DNA of 6,943 nt from Planctomycetota bacterium (GTDB taxonomy: Bacteria; Planctomycetota; PUPC01; JABMSA01): NCBI GenBank assembly GCA_013202185.1, contig JABMSA010000519.1:1-6943 (forward strand), in the 5' to 3' direction. The position numbers and the translations under genes were made by a program. The notes below the pieces were generated by a model. It was not told the origin of the DNA and did not search any database. It saw only the letters and a program-made list of their open reading frames with translations. Positions 1 to 5,235 of the stretch are shown here, in pieces. Each line of letters begins with the position of its first letter. Positions within the stretch are counted from its first letter, which is position 1.

Positions 1-719
1 AGCGTCCCGGCCGAGTTTGCGCCGGTGCTTCCGTAGCAAGGTCCGTCGCCGTGCCCCTTGCCGGTGATGTGGATGACGCCCATCTTGCGGAGGCAGTATG
101 CCATCTGCTGCACCTCGCGGCGCGGCCGGGCCAGGGAGTCGGACAGGTCCTGAGTCGAGAATGGCTGGGGGATGTCCGCCGGCAGCATGGCCGCGAAGTC
201 TGACGGGGTATCGAGGGTCATCCGCTTGGCGACGTCGATCAGCCGGCGGTCGAACACGCCCCATCCTTTGCGCCGCCAGTGACGGAGGCCGTCTTTGCGA
301 CGCACCTCTTCCTCCCGGATCAGAAGCAGCTCGATTGAAAGGCCAGGGTTCAGCGCCAGCTCGGGGATGCTCACAAGTTCCTCGAATACCTGGATCGGAT
401 TGCCGTGCTTTGGCGATTTGCGCCGCGCGAGCTGCTGGAGGCCGTCGGGCGACATCTGCACGATCCACTTCTCGATTGCTATCGGGTGCACGAGCCGCAC
501 GGTGTGGTTCTCGAGGAGGGCCGCGAGTTTGCTCTTGAGCGCCCCGAAGCTGCGGGTCTGGATTTCTATCAGCAGGCCGTCGCGGACGATGTCCACGAGG
601 AAGCCGTCGACGCACACCTCGAGTTGATCGCCCGGGCGCGCGTACCACTGCTTGATTGCGGCGTGCAGCGAGTGTTCGCCCATCGTGCCGATGGCGGTGT
701 TCGCGGGTTGGAGTGTCAT
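1..719 (-). CDS. Uncharacterised protein, PD-(D/E)xK-like N-terminus plus winged-helix-like C-terminus (3' end outside window)
   Basis: An uninterrupted minus-strand frame runs from an ATG at 719 to the left edge, giving 239 codons with no stop. Residues 13-90 look like a small nuclease-fold module: Glu15 in a predicted helix, then E-V-C-V-D-G-F-L-V-D-I-V with Asp43, then L-I-E-I-Q-T-R with Glu52 and Gln54. That order matches a PD-(D/E)xK core with Gln replacing the usual Lys. Residues 187-222 (FSTQDLSDSLARP, then an Arg/Met-rich helix, then GVIHITGKG) resemble a winged helix. I recognise the N-terminal pattern as a conserved bacterial family without assigned function; nuclease activity is inference only. 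No Shine-Dalgarno sequence precedes 719, and a promoter-like pair lies so close that the mRNA could be nearly leaderless. Met13 (ATG at 683) is an alternative start just before the conserved part. The gene is divergent from the URO-D gene. Confidence 0.8.
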   Translation of the reverse strand, partial: MTLQPANTAIGTMGEHSLHAAIKQWYARPGDQLEVCVDGFLVDIVRDGLLIEIQTRSFGALKSKLAALLENHTVRLVHPIAIEKWIVQMSPDGLQQLARRKSPKHGNPIQVFEELVSIPELALNPGLSIELLLIREEEVRRKDGLRHWRRKGWGVFDRRLIDVAKRMTLDTPSDFAAMLPADIPQPFSTQDLSDSLARPRREVQQMAYCLRKMGVIHITGKGHGDGPCYGSTGANSAGT

Positions 720-728
720 CAGGGAGAT

Positions 729-756
729 ATTCTACGCGGCGGGCGAAAAAAAACAA
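729..756 (-). promoter_or_regulatory. Candidate promoter for the leftward uncharacterised gene
   Basis: Read on the minus strand, TTGTTT (751-756) and TAGAAT (729-734) are separated by 16 bases that begin with a T-run. TAGAAT matches the sigma70 -10 consensus at 5 of 6 positions; TTGTTT matches the -35 at about 3 of 6. Only 9 bases separate the -10 element from the ATG at 719, so a start site at normal distance would give a leader of a few bases. This agrees with the missing ribosome binding site. It is a motif match only. Confidence 0.3.
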
Positions 757-882
757 GGTGGCCATACAGCGGGCGCTGCGAGTTCAGAAATACCCCATCG
801 ATTTTCAAACGCGTTCCATTACAATTACAGCCCGAAGAACAAGCATCAGGATACCCGCGACTTCGCACAGGAGCATTATCGG

Positions 883-1995
883 ATGGCCGGAATGACTGAC
901 AAAGAGCGACTGCTGGGCACGCTGCGTTTTGAGAAGGTGGACCGCGCCCCGGACCTCGAGTTCTTCGCGTGGAACCAGACGATCGAACGCTGGGCTGAGG
1001 AGGGAATGGAGGGCTACACCGGATTCGATAATTATCTCGGCACCGACGAGGTGGGCTGGGGCCCGCACCCGATGGTAGGCGTGGAGATGCACCCGTCCTT
1101 CGAGGAGGAGGTGCTCGAGGACAAGGGCGACCACCTGATCGTGCGCGACCACGAAGGCGCGGTCTGCGAGAAGAGCAAGACGCACGCGTCCATCCCCCGC
1201 TACATAAAGTTTGCCATAGAGACGCGCGCCGACTGGGAGAAGTTTGCGGCCGAGCGCCTGGACCCCAAGTCACCCGGCCGCGTGCCGGAGAACATCGACG
1301 AGATCTGCGCGCAGTGCGGCGACGGCCGGACCACGCCGGTGCTGGTCTTCGGCGCCAGCCTCTACGGCAAGCTGCGCAACTGGATGGGCGTCGAGAATCT
1401 GTCGATGGCGCTTTACGATGACTTCGCGTGGATCGAGGAGATGATGGAGCACCTCACGCGGCTGTGCCTGGAGGTCTACGAGAGCATCGCGGGCAAGTGT
1501 ACGGTGGACTATGCCATCTGGTGGGAAGACATGTGCTACAGGTCGGGGCCGCTGATCTCGCCCGAGATGTTTGCCAGGCTGATGGTGCCGCGTTACAGGC
1601 GCATGACCGATTTCCTCCGCAACGAGCTTGGCTGCCATTTCAATATGCTCGATTGCGACGGCAACATACACGAGTTGGTGGGGCTGTGGCTGGAGGGCGG
1701 CATCAATTTAATGTTCCCGCTCGAGGCGGCCCACACCGACCCCTACCGGATATCGAAGGAGTTCGGAACACGCGTGCCGCTACGGGGCGGGTTCGACAAG
1801 CGCGCCCAGGCAGCAGGGCCTGAGGCCATCGACGCCGAGTTCGAGCGGCTGCGGCCGCTGTTCGAGAAGGGCGGATTCATTCCGCACACCGACCACGCCG
1901 TGCCGGCGGATGTGTCGTTCGAGAATTACCTTTACTACCGCCGTAAAAAGTGCGAATTCATCGGAAAGGAATGGATAGATCCGCGCGAGAAATAG
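883..1995 (+). CDS. Uroporphyrinogen decarboxylase (URO-D) family protein, not canonical HemE
   Basis: A 370-residue protein of the URO-D/cobalamin-methyltransferase superfamily, a TIM-barrel fold that includes HemE and the MtaA/CmuA-type corrinoid methyltransferases. It opens with TDKERLLGTLRFEKVDRAP, the family's usual N-terminal helix. It carries LDCDGN at 256-261, GGFDKR at 302-307 and HTDHAVPADV at 335-344, followed by a closing FENYLYYRRK segment. The HemE N-terminal signature (P-x-W-x-M-R-Q-A-G-R) is absent, and the MtaA zinc motif H-x-C is not preserved in its usual form, so neither haem synthesis nor a named methyl transfer can be assigned. I chose the ATG at 883 because AGGAG at 869-873 lies 9 bases upstream. 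The ATG at 892 is 18 bases away, and the open frame back to 652 does not look like protein of this family. No corrinoid protein gene is adjacent. A GC hairpin follows the stop. Confidence 0.88.
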   Translation: MAGMTDKERLLGTLRFEKVDRAPDLEFFAWNQTIERWAEEGMEGYTGFDNYLGTDEVGWGPHPMVGVEMHPSFEEEVLEDKGDHLIVRDHEGAVCEKSKTHASIPRYIKFAIETRADWEKFAAERLDPKSPGRVPENIDEICAQCGDGRTTPVLVFGASLYGKLRNWMGVENLSMALYDDFAWIEEMMEHLTRLCLEVYESIAGKCTVDYAIWWEDMCYRSGPLISPEMFARLMVPRYRRMTDFLRNELGCHFNMLDCDGNIHELVGLWLEGGINLMFPLEAAHTDPYRISKEFGTRVPLRGGFDKRAQAAGPEAIDAEFERLRPLFEKGGFIPHTDHAVPADVSFENYLYYRRKKCEFIGKEWIDPREK

Positions 1996-2023
1996 CACCG
2001 CCAGCCGGCGGGGACGAAATAAC

Positions 2024-2075
2024 CGTGCCCCGGGTGGCTGTCAAAGGAGAACGAAAACCAGCCGCCCGGGGCGCG
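2024..2075 (+). terminator. Strong GC hairpin after the URO-D gene, terminator-like without T-tract
   Basis: Bases 2024-2040 pair with 2059-2075 over 17 consecutive base pairs, two of them G-T, around an 18-base loop. The core is GCCCCGGGTGGCTG against CAGCCGCCCGGGGC. It begins 28 bases after the URO-D stop and probably ends that transcript or stabilises its 3' end. The bases after it (ATCTGCGAGG) contain no T-run, so it is not a textbook intrinsic terminator. The loop carries AAAGGAG, which looks like a Shine-Dalgarno sequence but has no start codon near it. Confidence 0.45.
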
Positions 2076-2085
2076 ATCTGCGAGG

Positions 2086-2143
2086 GAACCAGACACGGTA
2101 GTCTGCTTCTATATTATTAGACGCGCTTGGGCCGTGTTAGTTC
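2086..2143 (+). promoter_or_regulatory. Candidate structured leader upstream of queC
   Basis: GAAC (2086-2089) pairs with GTTC (2140-2143). After a small internal loop, GACACGG (2092-2098) pairs with CCGTGTT (2132-2138, one G-T). Inside, GTCT (2101-2104) can pair with AGAC (2119-2122) around an AT-rich loop. This gives an elongated stem ending about 45 bases before queC. I looked for the preQ1-I riboswitch pattern, which would be expected for a queuosine gene, and did not find it. The element may be a regulatory RNA or a chance fold. Confidence 0.22.
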
Positions 2144-2165
2144 TATCTTTTCCTGTAAAACAACG

Positions 2166-2184
2166 TCACAAATCGTAATTGTGA
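2166..2184 (+). promoter_or_regulatory. Perfect inverted repeat TCACAA-N7-TTGTGA at the queC start
   Basis: TCACAA (2166-2171) and TTGTGA (2179-2184) are exact inverted copies separated by seven AT-rich bases. The repeat ends four bases before the queC ATG, exactly where a Shine-Dalgarno sequence should be, and none is seen. It could be a protein operator or a small hairpin (6-bp stem, 7-base loop) at the translation start. Confidence 0.35.
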
Positions 2185-2188
2185 AGCC

Positions 2189-2863
2189 ATGAAAGCAGAA
2201 TTGGCAGTAGTTTTGGCCAGCGGGGGGATGGATAGCTGCGTAACGGTCGCCATCGCCGCGCAAGATTACGACTTGGCCCTGATGCACGTCCGATACGGCC
2301 AGCGCACCCAATGCCGCGAGCTGGAGGCCTTCCGCAACATCGCCGACCACTACCGCGTGCCCAAAGACAGGAGGCTGGTGGCGAACATCGACCACCTCCG
2401 GCGCATCGGCGGCTCGTCGCTGACCGATAAGTCGATCGACATTGCAGAAGCCGACCTCGACCGCGAGGGCATCCCCAGTTCGTATGTGCCGTTTCGCAAC
2501 GCGAATATGCTCTCGATGGCGGTGTCGTGGGCGGAGGTAATCGGCGCGACGAGAATCTTCATCGGCGCCGTCGAGGAGGACTCATCGGGCTACCCCGACT
2601 GCCGCCGCGAGTTTTACGACGCCTTCAACCGCCTCATCGACGTCGGCACCCGGCCTGAGACGCAGATCGAGATCGTCACGCCCCTGATCGCGATGAAGAA
2701 AAGCGAGATCGTCGCACGCGGCATCGAGTTGGAGGCCCCTCTGCACCTGACGTGGTCGTGCTACCGCTCGGAGGCCAAGGCCTGCGGCCGATGCGATAGC
2801 TGCACCCTGCGCCTGCGCGGCTTCAGGGAAGCGGGGGTGGAGGATCCGATTGATTATGAGTGA
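2189..2863 (+). CDS. queC: 7-cyano-7-deazaguanine (preQ0) synthase QueC
   Basis: QueC converts 7-carboxy-7-deazaguanine to preQ0 with ATP and ammonia, a cytosolic step of queuosine (or other 7-deazaguanine) synthesis. The N-terminus has the ATP-binding PP-loop SGGMDS at residues 11-16. YVPFRNANML in the middle is a family hallmark. The C-terminus has four cysteines at 191, 199, 202 and 205 (SCYRS...CGRCDSC) in the spacing of the structural zinc site, followed by the usual GFREAGVEDP. At 224 residues it has the full family length, and the start at 2189 places the PP-loop correctly. There is no clear Shine-Dalgarno sequence; an inverted repeat occupies that place. No other queuosine gene (queD, queE, queF) is in the window, so whether the product feeds tRNA queuosine or DNA modification cannot be judged here. 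Confidence 0.96.
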   Translation: MKAELAVVLASGGMDSCVTVAIAAQDYDLALMHVRYGQRTQCRELEAFRNIADHYRVPKDRRLVANIDHLRRIGGSSLTDKSIDIAEADLDREGIPSSYVPFRNANMLSMAVSWAEVIGATRIFIGAVEEDSSGYPDCRREFYDAFNRLIDVGTRPETQIEIVTPLIAMKKSEIVARGIELEAPLHLTWSCYRSEAKACGRCDSCTLRLRGFREAGVEDPIDYE

Positions 2864-2904
2864 GGGAGCTACGGTGAGGAGCAGTCCTCGCGAGGGGGGT
2901 GGAT

Positions 2905-2933
2905 TGCCATGCACTTGTGCCGGGGCATTTTTT
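2905..2933 (+). terminator. Candidate Rho-independent terminator after queC
   Basis: TGCC (2905-2908) pairs with GGCA (2924-2927). Inside, GCA (2911-2913) pairs with TGC (2918-2920) around CTTG. Six T residues (2928-2933) follow at once. The stem is short and interrupted, but this is the only hairpin in the window with an immediate T-tract, and it lies 42 bases after the queC stop. Just upstream, CCTCGCGAGG (2886-2895) is a perfect 10-base palindrome of unknown meaning. Confidence 0.42.
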
Positions 2934-2988
2934 CCTTCATTTGTATTTTAGAAAACCCTCGAAAGTGACGATATACAGGGCGTACGAG

Positions 2989-3040
2989 TGTGCCAATGGG
3001 CACATATAGTGCCGCGTAGCCCGATGTGGGCGCCGTGGCA
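2989..3040 (+). promoter_or_regulatory. Two tandem hairpins upstream of the LysM gene
   Basis: The first hairpin is TGTGCC (2989-2994) with GGCACA (2999-3004) and loop AATG. Five bases later, TGCCGCG (3010-3016) pairs with CGTGGCA (3034-3040, one G-T). A 2x2 internal loop then leads to GCCC/GGGC (3019-3022 / 3028-3031) with loop GATGT. They lie in the 249-bp gap between queC and the LysM gene and have no T-tract. They may be a leader RNA, a small RNA or an operator region; the sequence does not decide. Confidence 0.28.
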
Positions 3041-3048
3041 AGTGCCTT

Positions 3049-3092
3049 TATACCAATGACTTGAAGCGTAGAAACGAAGTGGTCTATACCAA
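3049..3092 (+). promoter_or_regulatory. Promoter-like site and TATACCAA direct repeat before the LysM gene
   Basis: TATACCAA occurs exactly twice, at 3049-3056 and 3085-3092, starting 36 bases apart. The second copy supplies a -10-like TATACC (3085-3090) that lies 18 bases after a -35-like TTGAAG (3061-3066); each matches its sigma70 consensus at 4 of 6 positions. Transcription from it would start right before the AAGGAGGT ribosome binding site at 3099-3106. The repeat could equally be a pair of binding sites. Confidence 0.3.
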
Positions 3093-3112
3093 GGCGACAA
3101 GGAGGTCCTCAG

Positions 3113-4087
3113 ATGAATAGGGAAGCCAAACTCGGTCTGTTTGCGGTGCTGGTTATCGTTGTGCTTGTGTCGGTCATGTGGGCGAAACTCTCCGGCGAAG
3201 ACCCGGGCCAGGCAGACAACTCCGCACTGAACGGCAACACCACGCCACTGGAAGAACCGCTGATGGCTAACGTGCAATCATCAAACCCCCAGGCCGTTTC
3301 CGAAAGCACGCACGGCTATCAGCAAGATACCGACATGCCAGGCACCAGCGGCTCCGATCCTGCGCCTGCGCAAGACTATAGCGCTGTGTTGCCAACGGGC
3401 TACGGGGATGATCCGGCCAACACATCATCAGCACAGAAACGTGACCCCCTTGACTATTACAATACCGCCAAGACCAAGACCACGAACACTTACACCGACG
3501 ATCCCTTCGCCCTGGATGCCAACGAGGAGCTGACGGCCCTCACCAACGACAGCGCAACGGAGAAGACATCCGATTTCTTCGGCGCCGACCTCTGGCAAAG
3601 CCCCGGAACATCGGATCAATCGGCCAAATCAGACGAAGGCCTCGATACATTCACAGCCACAACTTCCTTTGGCAATTATGATACGCAAGCCGAGTGGCCG
3701 AAGGTACACACCGTGGCCAAGGGCGATACGCTCACGACCATTTCCGAGCATTACTACAACACCGGCAGGCACTGGCGGCTCATAGCAGACAGCAACGCCG
3801 CCACCCTGCCTGATCCCTCGATGCTCCGGATCGGCATGAAGCTCAGAATCTCGCAGCCGCCTCCTGCACGCCGGGCGAGGGTCGACGACGTGGCCGACAG
3901 CGCAGTGCCCCGGGCAGGGACCACCTACAAGGTGAAGAAGGGCGACACGCTCAGCTCGATCTCACGCACCGCATACGGCACACCCAACCGCTGGCGGACC
4001 ATACTGGCGGCCAACGAGAGCAAGCTTTCCTCGCCCGAAAGACTTGCCGTGGGCATGGTCATCAGCCTTCCGGAGAATCCGCAATAG
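3113..4087 (+). CDS. Membrane-anchored protein with two C-terminal LysM domains
   Basis: LysM domains bind N-acetylglucosamine-containing glycans such as peptidoglycan. After MNREAKLG a single hydrophobic stretch (about residues 8-23) forms a membrane anchor or uncleaved signal; no lipobox cysteine follows. Residues about 30-195 are a Ser/Thr/Asp/Asn/Gln-rich, probably disordered spacer. LysM 1 spans 198-247 (HTVAKGDTL... ending RIGMKLRIS) and LysM 2 spans 272-320 (YKVKKGDTL... ending AVGMVISLP), joined by a Pro/Arg/Asp linker. No hydrolase or peptidase domain is present, so it probably acts as a wall-binding or envelope-organising protein, with the LysM pair outside the cytoplasmic membrane. 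The start is secure: the near-perfect Shine-Dalgarno AAGGAGGT (3099-3106) lies 6 bases before the ATG, the best in the window. It appears to be a single-gene unit, followed by a 12-bp hairpin. Confidence 0.9.
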   Translation: MNREAKLGLFAVLVIVVLVSVMWAKLSGEDPGQADNSALNGNTTPLEEPLMANVQSSNPQAVSESTHGYQQDTDMPGTSGSDPAPAQDYSAVLPTGYGDDPANTSSAQKRDPLDYYNTAKTKTTNTYTDDPFALDANEELTALTNDSATEKTSDFFGADLWQSPGTSDQSAKSDEGLDTFTATTSFGNYDTQAEWPKVHTVAKGDTLTTISEHYYNTGRHWRLIADSNAATLPDPSMLRIGMKLRISQPPPARRARVDDVADSAVPRAGTTYKVKKGDTLSSISRTAYGTPNRWRTILAANESKLSSPERLAVGMVISLPENPQ

Positions 4088-4113
4088 CCCGCGAAAGCTC
4101 CGAAGAAACCAAC

Positions 4114-4152
4114 ACAGCGCCCGGCAGCAGCGTGCCAACGGCCGGGCGCTGT
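4114..4152 (+). terminator. Perfect 12-bp hairpin after the LysM gene
   Basis: ACAGCGCCCGGC (4114-4125) and GCCGGGCGCTGT (4141-4152) are exact inverted copies around a 15-base loop, starting 26 bases after the LysM stop. The following bases (CGTTCATTCAT) are only moderately T-rich, so termination is likely but not of the classical T-tract kind. The hairpin separates the LysM gene from ribF. Confidence 0.5.
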
Positions 4153-4219
4153 CGTTCATTCATGTAGCATCAGCGGCTTCGAAAATGGCACTCGCCCGGC
4201 ACTGTGCGATACGCCGCCA

Positions 4220-5143
4220 ATGAAAACAATTCACGGCCATGACCGCCTGCCTCCTCTCAAGTGGCCCGTTGCCACCCTCGGCACATTCGACGGCGTGCAC
4301 CTGGGCCACCAGAAGGTGCTCAGGGAAGTCGTAGGCTGGGCGCACCACCACAATGGTGAAGCCGTTGTGATAACATTCTCGACGCATCCGCGCAGCATCA
4401 CCGCCGGCAAGGCGTCCGGATTCATAGCATCCCTCCAGCACCGCCTGATCCTCATGGAGCGCCTGGGCGTCGGCGTCGTCCTCGTGCTCGATTTCGACCG
4501 CAAGCTCGCGTCGATGCCGGCGGAGGAATTCGTGAGAGAGTACTTCTGCAGGCAGATCAACGCGCGAGGCATAGTCATGGGGTTCGACAATCGTTTCGGC
4601 AAAGGGGGCCGGGGCAACACAGCCCTGCTCAAGCAGATGGGCCCGGCCCGGGGGTTCGAAGTGCACGAGATAGGGCCGGTGCACGTCGACGGCGAGTTGG
4701 TTTCCAGCACCGCCATCCGAGGAGCAATCTCTGAGGGCCGATTCGAGCGCGCGGCCGCCATGCTCGGCAGGCCCGTATCGCTGCTGGCAACCGTCGTAGG
4801 CGGCGAAGGCCGTGGCAGGCAGTTGGGCTTTCCGACCGCGAACCTCGATCTCCACCACGAAACGCGCCCCCCCCACGGCCTCTATGCAGGCCGCACCACC
4901 ATAGCCGGCCACACATACAGGGTGCTGCTGAGCATCGGCAACCAGCCCACATTCCACGCGCCCGGCTCACCAGTTGTCGTCGAGGCATACCTTCATGGCT
5001 ACGAGGGCGAGCTCTACGGGCAGTACCTCGAAATCATCTTCATCAAGAAGCTTCGCGAGCAGCGGCAGTTTGAGTCGGCCGAAGAACTCGTCGCCGCAAT
5101 GCGCCATGACGTCGAGCAACTCGAAAAAATCCCCATCGAATGA
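4220..5143 (+). CDS. ribF: Bifunctional riboflavin kinase / FMN adenylyltransferase RibF
   Basis: RibF phosphorylates riboflavin to FMN and then adenylates FMN to FAD in the cytosol. The N-terminal adenylyltransferase half has GTFDGVHLGHQ at 21-31 (the nucleotide-binding H-x-G-H), TFSTHP at 52-57, GFDNRFGKGG at 121-130 and SSTAIR at 162-167. The C-terminal kinase half has GEGRGRQLGFPTANL at 195-209 with the P-T-A-N metal/ATP motif, GLYAG at 220-224, a conserved Glu255 (VVVEAYL) and HGYEGELYGQ at 259-268. At 307 residues it is full length for the bifunctional bacterial type. No Shine-Dalgarno sequence precedes the ATG. A 12-codon frame (4185-4223) ends on a TGA that overlaps this ATG as ATGA. 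No FMN riboswitch is seen in the short upstream gap. The gene converges on aroC with a 92-bp gap in which I find no strong terminator. Confidence 0.96.
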   Translation: MKTIHGHDRLPPLKWPVATLGTFDGVHLGHQKVLREVVGWAHHHNGEAVVITFSTHPRSITAGKASGFIASLQHRLILMERLGVGVVLVLDFDRKLASMPAEEFVREYFCRQINARGIVMGFDNRFGKGGRGNTALLKQMGPARGFEVHEIGPVHVDGELVSSTAIRGAISEGRFERAAAMLGRPVSLLATVVGGEGRGRQLGFPTANLDLHHETRPPHGLYAGRTTIAGHTYRVLLSIGNQPTFHAPGSPVVVEAYLHGYEGELYGQYLEIIFIKKLREQRQFESAEELVAAMRHDVEQLEKIPIE

Positions 5144-5235
5144 TAATGCAGACCGTTGCGTGGCTGCCCATGCGATTCTCTTGGTATCGTCGCGATGCCG
5201 GTTGTCAGCTTCCAGTTTGCCGCCCGGCGGGGCCG

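Noticed and set aside
652..882. Upstream extension of the URO-D frame to an ATG at 652
   Set aside because: The added 77 residues overlap the divergent gene and do not look like the family; a Shine-Dalgarno sequence fits 883.
98..899. Plus-strand open frames of 110-164 codons within 98-899
   Set aside because: They lie opposite the better minus-strand frame, are rich in Arg/Ser or Ala, and show no domain; they are shadows in GC-rich DNA.
2080..2188. preQ1-I riboswitch before queC
   Set aside because: The short stem-loop with its characteristic loop and A-rich tail could not be found.
4153..4219. FMN riboswitch before ribF
   Set aside because: The gap is too short after the hairpin at 4114-4152, and none of the conserved FMN-element segments is seen.
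4160..4957. 265-codon minus-strand frame opposite ribF
   Set aside because: Antisense shadow of a certain gene, with no recognisable motif.
5144..5235. Bidirectional terminator between ribF and aroC
   Set aside because: Only 4-5 bp GC helices are possible and there is no T-tract on either strand.
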